A stretch of 64,000 nucleotides of DNA from Candidatus Aminicenantota bacterium. GTDB lineage: Bacteria > Acidobacteriota > Aminicenantia > Aminicenantales > Saccharicenantaceae. Location of the stretch: NCBI GenBank assembly GCA_014360015.1, contig JACIYJ010000008.1, forward strand, positions 62,001 through 126,000. Reading direction: 5' to 3'. Positions 25,695-34,652 of the stretch are shown piece by piece. A program made the translations under genes and the position numbers. The notes below the pieces were generated by a model, which did not search any database, was not told the origin of the DNA, and saw only the letters and a program-made list of their open reading frames with translations. Positions within the stretch are counted from its first letter, which is position 1. Each line of letters begins with the position of its first letter.

Positions 25695-27307
25695 TTGATA
25701 ATAAAATCAGGCTCAGCAAAAACAACCCGGCCATCAACCATGGTCAGGAGAATTTTAGTGTTGATTATTTCTTCTGGTTTAATCTTCAGTATATCCCGGT
25801 CAAGGACCACTAAGTCAGCCAGCTTGCCTGGCTCAACCGAGCCTTTTTCTTTTTCCGAAAATTCAGCATAAGCTGCCCTGATGGTATAACTCTTGATGGC
25901 TTCTTCCACCGAGATTTTTTCTTCAGGTATCCAGCCTTCAGGGTGCTTACCATCAAGAGTTCGGCGCGTCACAGCCGCATAGATTCCGGTTAGCGGGTTG
26001 AGGGGAGCCACCGTCCAGTCAGAGCCAAAGACCAAAACAGCTCCAGCTTTCTGGAGTGAGTTAAAAGCATAAGTAGTTCTGGCTCTCTCCGGTCCGATTT
26101 TTCTTTCGGCCCAGCAGCCGTCGTCAATGGTATGATAAGGTTGAACTGAAGCAATGAGTTGAAGCTGGCCAAAACGGGGAATATCGGCCTTTCTCAGATG
26201 CTGGGCGTGCTCGATTCGCCAGCGACGGTCGCGGGGTTCATTTTCCCTAAGAATTTTCTCGAACAGGTCCAGGATTAAGGCATTAGCCCGATCGCCGATG
26301 GCATGGATGGCTACCTGAAGACCCTTAGCTTCAGCCTCACGTAATCTTCTCTCCATTATGCCTTCAGGGAACATATGAGCAGCCAGCAGGCCGTAAGCCT
26401 TCGGATTATCAGTGTAAGGTTCAAAAAAATAAGCGGTACTTGAACCCAGAGAGCCATCAACAAACCCCTTCAGCCCGGCCAGCCTCAAGAAAGGATGCCC
26501 AAACCCGGATTTAACCTTAAGCCGCAGGAAAGTTTCAATTTCCGAAATCTGGAAATAAACGTAGAGCCTGGCCGTCAGTTCCCCACGGCCCAGGAGTTCC
26601 TGGTAAACTTCAAAACTGGAGGCATCAGACATGTCATGGATGGAGGTAACGCCGCTTCTGGCCGCTTCTTTTAGCGCGGCTCTGACCGCTTCGATCTTTT
26701 CGGTCAGGATCGGCTCAGGGATTTTAGAATATACTAAGTCGCAGGCCGCATCCTTGAGGATTCCGGTCGGTTCACCGCTTACCGGGTCTTTGATGATTTC
26801 ACCGCCAGAAGGCGGAACGGTTTCTCTGGTTATTCCAGCCAATTTCAGGGCTAAGCTATTTACCAAAACCATATGTCCGTCAAAGCGGTTGACACAGACG
26901 GGATGGTCAGGAGTTACTGAATCAATCCAGTCTTTTCTGGGAAGCTCGGGCGGATTGAATTGCTCATGATCCCAGTCGCCATTAAGTATCCAGGCCCCGG
27001 CTGGCAATTCCTTAGCCTTTTCAGCAATCCTTTGGACGAATTCTTCTTTTGACCGGCAATCCCGCAGCTTAACCGAACGCAGGGCAAAGCCCCCGTTTAA
27101 AAAATGAGTATGGCAGTCGATAAAACCAGGCAGAACAAAATTGCCTTCAAGATCGATAACTCTGGTTTCAGGGCCGATAAGCTTCTTTATTTCAGAATTC
27201 TTACCAACTCTGACAATTCTATTCTGAACAATAGCCAGAGCCTCAGCTTCCGGTTGAGCCGGATTGACAGTCCAGATTCGACCGTTGATCAAAATGAGAT
27301 CAGCCAT
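25691..27307 (-). CDS. YtcJ-like metal-dependent amidohydrolase
   Basis: A 538-residue cytosolic protein of the amidohydrolase_3 group. The metal site is FVLPGFIDCHTHFLNGG (HxH); other landmarks are AIHAIGDRAN, WRIEHAQHL and VFGSDWTVAPLNP with the catalytic Asp. It has no signal peptide. The substrate is unknown; this group includes imide, formamide and amide hydrolases. AAGGAGGGG precedes the ATG. It overlaps the start of the NuoE-like gene by four bases, so it is the first gene of the redox operon. Whether the link is metabolic or accidental cannot be told from sequence. Confidence 0.85.
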   Translation of the reverse strand: MADLILINGRIWTVNPAQPEAEALAIVQNRIVRVGKNSEIKKLIGPETRVIDLEGNFVLPGFIDCHTHFLNGGFALRSVKLRDCRSKEEFVQRIAEKAKELPAGAWILNGDWDHEQFNPPELPRKDWIDSVTPDHPVCVNRFDGHMVLVNSLALKLAGITRETVPPSGGEIIKDPVSGEPTGILKDAACDLVYSKIPEPILTEKIEAVRAALKEAARSGVTSIHDMSDASSFEVYQELLGRGELTARLYVYFQISEIETFLRLKVKSGFGHPFLRLAGLKGFVDGSLGSSTAYFFEPYTDNPKAYGLLAAHMFPEGIMERRLREAEAKGLQVAIHAIGDRANALILDLFEKILRENEPRDRRWRIEHAQHLRKADIPRFGQLQLIASVQPYHTIDDGCWAERKIGPERARTTYAFNSLQKAGAVLVFGSDWTVAPLNPLTGIYAAVTRRTLDGKHPEGWIPEEKISVEEAIKSYTIRAAYAEFSEKEKGSVEPGKLADLVVLDRDILKIKPEEIINTKILLTMVDGRVVFAEPDFIIK

Positions 27308-27583
27308 ACCCCCCCTCCTTTTTTCTGGCAGCTCATAAAAAGGATATTGATGACGATTGAAATAATCAAAAAAATTTTCAGCCAGGATTTTATTTTCAAT
27401 TTTATTTTCATCAACTTACTTTCTTCCGACTCTAAGGTTCAGTTTTAATTTTACGACAAAAGCCAGTGTCGTGCTCAAAAATTTTTTAAAATTTGGGGCT
27501 TTCCATTCTCGAAGCCATTTTTCTTCTCTTTTTATTTTTTTCTCTTTTTATTTTTCCAGCGCCATTCTTTTTTTTCTCTTAAG

Positions 27584-28372
27584 TCATAAAACTTTTCCTG
27601 GCTGACCGATTTCCAGGACCTGAAAATCTTGGGGCAAGAACAGCTCGCCCTGATAATTTTTTCTAATTTCTTTTTCTATTTCTTCCATGTAAAAATCCAG
27701 GTCGCTGAAAAAATGGCAGGGTACTAACAATTTCACCCTGGCTTTTTCCGCCGCCAGACCCAGATCTAAGGAATTGGTGTGCATGGTTTGGAGAAAGGGG
27801 AAGGTTTCAAAATACCGGCTCGGCGTGCTGCAGTCGTGAATCAAACAATCTATATCTTCAGCCAGGCTGAAAACCGCATCCTCAATGGGAGTATCACCGG
27901 AAAAAAGGACCTGACCGTCAGGCGCTTCAAAAAGGAAAGCCATAGAAGACGAATGATGCGGCACATTTAGCCCGGTGACCAGAAGACCTGGCAAAATTTC
28001 TTTCCTGCGGCCAGCGGTGAGAGGATGCGGATCAACCCTGTAGAGAATTTTTTCTTTCCGCAGGTGAAACAGGTCGAGCAACTGAAGACAAAAAGAGACA
28101 GTTTCAGCCGAGCCAAAAAGCTTGACCACTTTATTTTCGAGCATCTGACTGTGAACAAAGGAGGGCAGACCATAGACGTGATCGGGATGAATGTGAGTGA
28201 TAAAAATGGCCGAAATCTGCTGAGGCCGATAACCTGATTTCAATATTTTTTGAGTCAGAGAACCAGGACAATCAACGAGCAACAATTCACCGCCAGTTTC
28301 AATCAGCAGACTGGTGTTATCTCTGGCTGTGGTGGGAACTGCACCACCTGTCCCGAGAAATGTTATCCTCAT
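27584..28372 (-). CDS. Metallo-beta-lactamase-fold hydrolase (RNase Z/ElaC-like)
   Basis: A 262-residue protein beginning MRITFLGTGGAVPT, with the zinc motif THIHPDHVYGLPSF, a later FSGDTPIEDAVFSLAEDIDCLIHDCS and a C-terminal LLVPCHFFSDLD. This is the ElaC/RNase Z branch of the MBL superfamily. It is shorter than the roughly 300 residues of true tRNase Z, and the long exosite arm is not obvious, so a phosphodiesterase role is as likely as tRNA 3'-end processing. The upstream 374 bp separates it from the divergent GHMP kinase. Confidence 0.8.
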   Translation of the reverse strand: MRITFLGTGGAVPTTARDNTSLLIETGGELLLVDCPGSLTQKILKSGYRPQQISAIFITHIHPDHVYGLPSFVHSQMLENKVVKLFGSAETVSFCLQLLDLFHLRKEKILYRVDPHPLTAGRRKEILPGLLVTGLNVPHHSSSMAFLFEAPDGQVLFSGDTPIEDAVFSLAEDIDCLIHDCSTPSRYFETFPFLQTMHTNSLDLGLAAEKARVKLLVPCHFFSDLDFYMEEIEKEIRKNYQGELFLPQDFQVLEIGQPGKVL

Positions 28373-28746
28373 GGTTACCGCTCTCTTTTAATAGAAGATT
28401 CTTTATAAGAAATTTTCTTGAATAAATCAACCGGTTATGGCTGTTAGAAATATTTGGGATAATATCTAACCTAATTTTGCTATATTGGCGGCACCTTTCT
28501 GTGTTACTATTTTAAATTTCTTAACACTTTTTTTGATGATAAGAATTAAACTTTTTATTGGCTGTCGATAAAAATAATCACCGAACTGCAAATTAATTCT
28601 GACAATTGCTGTTTTTAAATCCTTGACTTTATGAAAGGGCCTGCCGAAAATTGACAGGACAGGTTTTATAAGATAAATTTTTAGCTCGCAACCAGGAATA
28701 GGACAAAAACAAGAATAAGAAAGAAATAAGCTGAGAACAAATTAAA
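28373..28746. other. Divergent intergenic region, 374 bp
   Basis: AT-rich, with no ORF or RNA gene recognised. It must contain the promoter of the MBL-fold gene to the left and the GHMP kinase to the right. The only promoter pair I can name is at 28651-28679. Confidence 0.5.
28651..28679 (+). promoter_or_regulatory. Candidate sigma-70 promoter for the GHMP kinase gene
   Basis: A perfect -35 box TTGACA (28651-28656) and TAAATT (28674-28679) are spaced by 17 bases. They lie about 67 bases before the start codon. Confidence 0.4.
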
Positions 28747-29829
28747 ATGAGCGATTGTAAATTAAAAGTTTCTTCGCCGGGACGGATCTGCCTGTTCGGA
28801 GAACATCAGGATTATCTGAACTTGGATGTAATAGCCTCAGCTATCAGCTTGCGCTTTGTCATCGAAGGCCAGCCGAGAGTTGACCAACAATTTTTTATCG
28901 ACCTCCCGGATATAGGTGAAAAAGAACAATTTTCAGCTGAAGGCGAATTGCCCTATCTTAAGCCCAGAGATTATCTGCGAAGTTCAGTTAACATCCTTCT
29001 CCGGCTTGGCTGCCGCTTTGACCGGGGCTGGGATGTCCGGATGCATGGCGAAATTCCAATTAATGCCGGAACCTCCAGCTCTTCGGCCATGGTCGTGGCC
29101 TGGATAAAATTTTTACTGGAGGCTGCTGGCCGGCTCGAGCTGGCTCCAACTCCCGAGACGGTGGCCGAGCTGGCCTATCGAGCTGAAGTTGTTGAGTTTA
29201 AAGAACCGGGTGGTAAAATGGACCATTACACTTCAGCTCTTGGCGGAATCGTCTGGATTCAATTTACCCCGGAGTTAACCATCACCAGGCTGGAGATCCC
29301 CCTCGGGACATTTGTTCTCGGAGATTCTCTTGAGAAGAAAGACACCACCGGGACCTTAGGTTCGGTCAGAGAAAGAGTCAGTCGGGGGTTGGAAATGATC
29401 AAAAAAGAAAATCCAGATTTTGATTTAAAAAAAGCCACAGAATCAGAAATCGTTCCGCTCATCAAAAATTTCCCGCCCGAAATCAAAAACCCGCTTCTCG
29501 GCGCTGTCCTTAACCGCGACCTAACTAAGGAAGGGTTGAAACTTTTTCAGGCCAAAAGCTTTGACCATAAAGAATTTGGTCGGCTGCTTCGAGAAGAGCA
29601 GAGAATTCTCCGCGACCTGGTGGGCATCTCCACCTCTAAAATCGACCGGATGCTCCAGGCGGCTATTGCCTATGGAGCCCTGGGCGGAAAAATAAACGGC
29701 TCAGGTGGTGGCGGCTGTATGTTTGCCTATGCACCAGAAAATCCAGAAGCTGTGGCCAGAGCGGTAGAAGCAGCTGGCGGAAAGGCTTACATAGTTAAAG
29801 TGGATTCTGGATTGAGGGTAGAAAGCTAA
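28747..29829 (+). CDS. GHMP-family sugar kinase (galactokinase-like)
   Basis: A 360-residue cytosolic kinase. Motif 1 is SPGRICLFGEHQDYLNLDV, close to the galactokinase GEHTDY signature. The ATP-binding motif 2 is NAGTSSSSAMVVAW and motif 3 is GGKINGSGGGGCMFAYAP. This order defines the GHMP family. The substrate is probably a sugar, such as galactose or an N-acetylhexosamine, but no neighbour (epimerase, uridylyltransferase) confirms it, so no gene symbol is given. The ribosome-binding site is weak. EF-P follows in the same direction after 123 bp. Confidence 0.83.
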   Translation: MSDCKLKVSSPGRICLFGEHQDYLNLDVIASAISLRFVIEGQPRVDQQFFIDLPDIGEKEQFSAEGELPYLKPRDYLRSSVNILLRLGCRFDRGWDVRMHGEIPINAGTSSSSAMVVAWIKFLLEAAGRLELAPTPETVAELAYRAEVVEFKEPGGKMDHYTSALGGIVWIQFTPELTITRLEIPLGTFVLGDSLEKKDTTGTLGSVRERVSRGLEMIKKENPDFDLKKATESEIVPLIKNFPPEIKNPLLGAVLNRDLTKEGLKLFQAKSFDHKEFGRLLREEQRILRDLVGISTSKIDRMLQAAIAYGALGGKINGSGGGGCMFAYAPENPEAVARAVEAAGGKAYIVKVDSGLRVES

Positions 29830-29952
29830 TTTTTTGAGCCAGAAAATAGACAAACTTAAATTTTTTTGTAAAATATAATCTTGACTTTAACCGTAGTAAA
29901 TTCTGCAAGTTAAATAAAAATCGGGAATTTTCTTAAGTCGCGAGGAGGCTCA

Positions 29953-30519
29953 ATGATTGACGCTACCAAAATTAGAAGAGGCATGATTATCAAGCTGGAA
30001 GACCAGCTCTACCGCGTCTTAGATTGTCAGCTGATCACCCCAGGGCGCTGGAAAGCCATGGTCCAGACCAAGTTGAGAAACATCAAAGATAATTCGCAGT
30101 TAGAATATAGATTCCGTTCTGAAGACCGGGTAGAGCAGGCTTATCTCGAAGAAGTGGAAATGGTCTTTCTTTACCGCAGCGGCGATGAATTCTATTTTAT
30201 GAATCTTCAGACCTATGAACAGATAAAACTCGACGCCGAAGCCATCGGCGATGGCGTCAATTATCTTATCCCTGACCTGGTTTTGACCATCGAGATGTAT
30301 GAAGGCCAGCCCGTAGGCATTAAACTTCCCAACACAGTCGACCTGACGGTTATTGAGACAGAGCCAATGCTTAAAGGAGCCACCCAGAGCGCCAGTTCCA
30401 AGCCAGCCAAGCTGGAAACCGGACTGGTTATTCAGGTACCCCAGTTTATCAAAGAAGGAGATGTCATCAGGGTTGACACCAGAGAAGATAAATATCTGGA
30501 AAGAGTAAAAACTAAATAA
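29953..30519 (+). CDS. efp: Elongation factor P with Arg at the tip-loop modification site
   Basis: EF-P (188 residues) enters the ribosomal E site and relieves stalling at proline stretches. All three beta-barrel domains are present. Domain I has IRRGMIIKLEDQLYRVLDC, domain III has GLVIQVPQFIKEGDVIRVDTR, and length is normal. The tip loop reads TPGRWKAMVQTKL. Arg32 aligns with the Lys34 that EpmA modifies in Escherichia coli and with the Arg32 that EarP rhamnosylates in Pseudomonas. No earP or epmA gene is in the window. GAGGAGG precedes the ATG, and a TATAAT lies at 29874-29879. Confidence 0.96.
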   Translation: MIDATKIRRGMIIKLEDQLYRVLDCQLITPGRWKAMVQTKLRNIKDNSQLEYRFRSEDRVEQAYLEEVEMVFLYRSGDEFYFMNLQTYEQIKLDAEAIGDGVNYLIPDLVLTIEMYEGQPVGIKLPNTVDLTVIETEPMLKGATQSASSKPAKLETGLVIQVPQFIKEGDVIRVDTREDKYLERVKTK

Positions 30520-30530
30520 CCGAACCAGAC

Positions 30531-32726
30531 TTAGAATTGACTTTGGAAAACTCCAACATTCCCAAAACTATCTTTGACTCTGATTATCAGGAGATTGTCC
30601 GCGGCTCCGCTCAGCTTAATTGTGAACTTAAAGCTCTCGCTTTTTGAATCGCAGATTCCATCAACCGGAAAGACCACCTGCCAGTCCTCAGGTTTTACCA
30701 GAAATTTTACTTCTTCGATGTAAGAATAAGCATCTTCAGCCACAAAGGAAACTTCCAGACCATCTTTGGTCTTTACGGCTGAGAAGTTCTTGACCACCGG
30801 TAAAGAGTTATCGATGACAAAAGGCTTACTGATTTTTTCGGTTTTTTTCTCGGTGCCCGGCGGGTTGGAAGGTAAATCCGAAGCTTCGACTTTGAGAAAA
30901 TAGGTGCCATCCGGAAAGTTCCTGGTGTCAAAGGAGAAAACTTTATCCGTCAGTTTATCCTGCATCAGCCGCCAATTTTGGTCTCCTTCCTTTCTGATGA
31001 AGACCTTATAACTGAGTTTATCCTCATTCTCATCGCTGGCTTCCCAGGTGAGCGTCCTGAATCCCTGGCGTTCGGCCTTCTTGGGGGTGAGGAAAATGCC
31101 GGTTTCGTCCTTCTTTCTGGCGCTCTCTTGTGAAGCAGTGTCCACACCTAAAATGACTTCTTCCTGTTCCGGCGGTTTAATAAAAACCTGATTTGGCGGC
31201 AAAACCTCGAGTTTATCGATGACCGGTGCCAGATTGGTCTGCAGATAAAAAACCAGAAGCTTTCCTACCTTAGGCAGCTGCCGACCAGACTGGCTCTTCA
31301 GATTGATTTTGAGCTGGAGATAACGACCCTTCGGACTGAGAATCTTTTCATCTGCTTTGACATAGGGTGGAGACCAGTCACTCCAGGTTTCATCAGGCTC
31401 AGCCGTGTTACCGCTCCTCGATTGCACCTGAACTAAAGCTCCCTGAGGCAACTCCGCCTCCCAGCTGATTCTTCCCCATATGGACAAAGTCTTGGCATCA
31501 AGAACCGGACTTAAATATTCGCCAGAAAAGTTCTGGCCCAGCTGCAAAATTCCGAACAAACAGGGATTATTGCCAATGACATAAACCTGATTGTTAGCAT
31601 AATACAGGCCGTAAATCTGTTCTGAGCCTTCCTGGCAGAGAAGCTCAATCGCACCTTCTCTATCCACCGTGTAAATCCGCCCCTGATTTCCGGTGCCGAA
31701 AATTATTTTTTTATTGTCTTCATCAAAAATTAAGCCAAACACCATTTCTTCGGTCGAGCTCCAGAGTTTTTTCGCCAGACCATCAGCTGAGACCTGGAAG
31801 ATGGCACTGGAGACCGAACCGGAAGATTTGCTGCTAACTGAGGAAGAAGTGGACGGAGGAACCTCTAAGGTCGCTACCTGCGCAGGTGATACTACCACCA
31901 TGACTTCTGTATCCGATTTAACCGGAGCCGAGGATACTGCCGGAGTGATCGTGGAAACAGGTTTGGAAGGCAATCCGGAAGCGCTGACATAAATATTGCC
32001 ATCCCGGTCAAAAGCGATATTCCTGATTTCTTCATAGGCCGATTCAAACAGAACGCTGCTCCTTCCTGTTGGTGAGATTTTGTACACCAGGCCCCGGCCA
32101 CCACTGCCAGCCAGAAGCTCACCAAAAGGACTCTTACGCATACAGAGAATATGATTATCCTTAGCTTTAAAAATTAATCTGCCTTCCCCGGTCGGAGTAA
32201 TTTCATAAATACCACCGCTTTCACCCACTGCTGCTAAGAGATTGCCTTTTTCAGTTAACATCAGGTCCCAGATGTATTTTTCCTGCGGGTTAAAAAATTC
32301 TTCTCCTTTACCCTTGGCTATAATTTTGTAGATTTTTCCGTTGGGTGAGGTGCCAGCAAAAAGATTTCCTTTCTGGTCAACGGCCAGACTGGTCACATCC
32401 ATTTCAGGAGTCTGATAATAAAGTTCGATTTTTTTATCAGCTCCGACTCTGTAAATCTTGCCGCTGTGTCCTGTTCCCAGAAAGAAGCCACCACCCGGAG
32501 CTATGGCCAGAGAAAGATAGAATTCTTCAGTTGGGAGCTCTATTTTCTCCACCTTAGGTCCCAATGACAGCACGCCCTCGGAAGAAAGAGAAATTCCAGA
32601 AAATTTCCCTTTAAGAAAATCTTCCTTTGACCTGAGCTCCCATTTTCTCGGGACAACAGCCTGGAGCTGTGAAATCATCAACAGAATGGCTGCTGATTTG
32701 ATGGCTAAGGAAATTATTTTTTTCAT
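30531..32726 (-). CDS. Exported beta-propeller protein with C-terminal Ig/FnIII-like domains
   Basis: A 731-residue protein with an N-terminal signal peptide (IISLAIKSAAILLMISQLQA). At about residues 60-400 there are repeats of the form G(N)LFAGTSPNGKIYKI and GELLAGSGGRGLVYKISP, which look like propeller blades. A Ser/Thr-rich linker interrupts them at about residues 255-305. A jelly-roll-like region (YLSPVLDAKTLSIWGRISWE) and a fibronectin-like region (LTWEASDENEDKLSYKVFI) follow. No catalytic motif is evident. It follows the S55 peptidase by 58 bp, so both are probably expressed together, perhaps as a surface or periplasmic pair. Confidence 0.7.
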   Translation of the reverse strand: MKKIISLAIKSAAILLMISQLQAVVPRKWELRSKEDFLKGKFSGISLSSEGVLSLGPKVEKIELPTEEFYLSLAIAPGGGFFLGTGHSGKIYRVGADKKIELYYQTPEMDVTSLAVDQKGNLFAGTSPNGKIYKIIAKGKGEEFFNPQEKYIWDLMLTEKGNLLAAVGESGGIYEITPTGEGRLIFKAKDNHILCMRKSPFGELLAGSGGRGLVYKISPTGRSSVLFESAYEEIRNIAFDRDGNIYVSASGLPSKPVSTITPAVSSAPVKSDTEVMVVVSPAQVATLEVPPSTSSSVSSKSSGSVSSAIFQVSADGLAKKLWSSTEEMVFGLIFDEDNKKIIFGTGNQGRIYTVDREGAIELLCQEGSEQIYGLYYANNQVYVIGNNPCLFGILQLGQNFSGEYLSPVLDAKTLSIWGRISWEAELPQGALVQVQSRSGNTAEPDETWSDWSPPYVKADEKILSPKGRYLQLKINLKSQSGRQLPKVGKLLVFYLQTNLAPVIDKLEVLPPNQVFIKPPEQEEVILGVDTASQESARKKDETGIFLTPKKAERQGFRTLTWEASDENEDKLSYKVFIRKEGDQNWRLMQDKLTDKVFSFDTRNFPDGTYFLKVEASDLPSNPPGTEKKTEKISKPFVIDNSLPVVKNFSAVKTKDGLEVSFVAEDAYSYIEEVKFLVKPEDWQVVFPVDGICDSKSESFKFTIKLSGAADNLLIIRVKDSFGNVGVFQSQF

Positions 32727-32784
32727 CGACTCGCCTTTCCTTTACTTAAAAGGTCATAACCTTATTAATAAAAATTATTGCCTT

Positions 32785-34617
32785 TTATTTTTTTATCTTA
32801 ATCGGAATCCTTACGGCTCCTTTGAAGACATAGGGAATCGGCAGCTGATATTCACTCAAAGTGGACCGATTAATCTCAGTCAGGTTAGAGGTAGCAGCCC
32901 GGGGTGAAGTGAACATGGTCTTAAAACTCGGAGGCAAGTTGGGTAACTCTTCCCCTTTGAGAAAAAGCCCGGACCTGGCAGCCAGAATCTTAAAATATAT
33001 TCGGTTGTTTTTCCTGAGGTTGCCTAACATTCTTATCAGCTGGCTCAAATTCCTCGGCGTAAAATCCTGTACCCGGTATATCCCTCGCTCCAGCTGCTGC
33101 ATATAGCTGGCATCAGCTACCACCAGCTCAAATTCCGAGCCCGGGGGCAAAGGCGGAGCAGCAAATTCCACTTCTTCTGTTTTGACTTCATTCTTGAAGG
33201 TACGAAAATAAGCCCTGACCTTAACCACTTCTCCTGGGAATACTTCATACTTGTCCAGAAGGACTTTTTCTAAAGTCGCTGACCGGATTTGTTCGACTGA
33301 CCTTATTCTCACCTCAATCTGATTGATGTTAACTTCCTGAAATTCATTGTTTTTCAAAAGATAAACCACTGCCGCCACGATGCTCGACAGGCTGGTAGTT
33401 GGATTATCCAGATTCCCGCTGAACAGGTCTTCTAAATGAATGCTCATTCCCTGGTCCAGAAAGATATCAGCCTCGAAATCAAGAGAAAGGCTACCATATG
33501 ACCTCTCTTCGCTGCTGATCAGAGCTGAGATTCCAATGTTCAACAGCGCTGGCGACAGAATGGGATCATTGACTACTTTTAATTTAAACTGCTTCTTGCT
33601 GATCGGGCTGTCCTGGATTTCGATGTTAACCGGAATGTAGCGCGGAAAACTGCCAATTTCACCAAAAACGCCACTGGTTCTGTCTTGAGTCACCCGGCCG
33701 ATCAATTGACCAGTGGCTGCCAGCTTGAAAGAACTCTCTAAGCTGGGAACCACAGTCAGCACTTCGGCCCTGGTCAAACCATAATCAACCGAACCAAGAT
33801 TGTAAAAAGGATGTCCGAAAGCCAGTATTTTATTGCCGTCAACATAAGTAACAGTGCCAACTGCAGTCAGGTCAAGGTCACCGGACATCAGCTGCACACC
33901 TACCGCATCTCCCTCGTTAAGGACAGCGGGCTTCGGAGTCAAATTCAAAATCTGAGCGGAAGCTACTCCCGCACCTAAAACCGGCTGGAAATTATGCTGG
34001 CTGAAAAAGGCCTTGAACTCGTTAAAGGCTCTATCAGTAAACCCGGAAAAAATCAACGGAATCTTTATGGGGATAAGAGCCCGGTCATGGCCTGGCCCGG
34101 AATCTTTTCTGGAACTGACTTCAAGATAAGCTCGGCCCAGGTCTTCCAGGGTCAGGCTGCCTTCGAGTAAGTTTTGGCCTGAACTGGCTCTCAAGCGCGA
34201 CTCCTGGCTTTTCTGGGATAGAGCCAGCATCTCTTCGATCGGAGTGATACCTGCAATAGCTTCCTTGGCAAAAGCATAACTGAAAGAGACTGAACCAACC
34301 AGTTTACCATCGATGTAAACCGGGCTGCCGCTCATCCCGGCAATCACTCCAGTATTCTCCAGTCCCTGGCCAGTCAGCTTAGCCAGAATCCAGTTTTTCT
34401 TGGGCTGGACATTCTCTAAGATACCGATGATTTCTACATTAAAGCTTTCGATTTTATTCCCGGCAAAAACACTTTTGCCGATCCCTTTCATCCCAGGCTT
34501 GACCTGGGACAAAGGCAGGATAGGAGTGGAAGCCAAAGCCGATGAAATCAGAACGAAGAGCAACAGTAAAACTAAGGCAGTATATCTCCTGCCTTTATTT
34601 CTTAAAAAAGAGGACAT
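32785..34617 (-). CDS. Exported SpoIVB-type (S55) serine peptidase domain protein
   Basis: A 610-residue protein. The start at 34617 is chosen because AAGGGG lies six bases upstream and the product then begins with a signal peptide (YTALVLLLLFVLISSALA). A start 22 codons earlier would overlap the preceding gene. The S55 region follows the signal: LSQVKPGMKGIGKSVFAG, then GVIAGMSGSPVYIDGKLVG, whose Ser matches the SpoIVB nucleophile. A later KILAFGHPFYNLGSVDYGLT is also typical. The C-terminal 250 residues are unassigned. In spore formers SpoIVB is a signalling protease; nothing here suggests sporulation, so the target is unknown. Confidence 0.78.
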   Translation of the reverse strand: MSSFLRNKGRRYTALVLLLLFVLISSALASTPILPLSQVKPGMKGIGKSVFAGNKIESFNVEIIGILENVQPKKNWILAKLTGQGLENTGVIAGMSGSPVYIDGKLVGSVSFSYAFAKEAIAGITPIEEMLALSQKSQESRLRASSGQNLLEGSLTLEDLGRAYLEVSSRKDSGPGHDRALIPIKIPLIFSGFTDRAFNEFKAFFSQHNFQPVLGAGVASAQILNLTPKPAVLNEGDAVGVQLMSGDLDLTAVGTVTYVDGNKILAFGHPFYNLGSVDYGLTRAEVLTVVPSLESSFKLAATGQLIGRVTQDRTSGVFGEIGSFPRYIPVNIEIQDSPISKKQFKLKVVNDPILSPALLNIGISALISSEERSYGSLSLDFEADIFLDQGMSIHLEDLFSGNLDNPTTSLSSIVAAVVYLLKNNEFQEVNINQIEVRIRSVEQIRSATLEKVLLDKYEVFPGEVVKVRAYFRTFKNEVKTEEVEFAAPPLPPGSEFELVVADASYMQQLERGIYRVQDFTPRNLSQLIRMLGNLRKNNRIYFKILAARSGLFLKGEELPNLPPSFKTMFTSPRAATSNLTEINRSTLSEYQLPIPYVFKGAVRIPIKIKK

Positions 34618-34652
34618 TCTTAACCCCTTTATCAAGTAAATCGGCACTTCAC

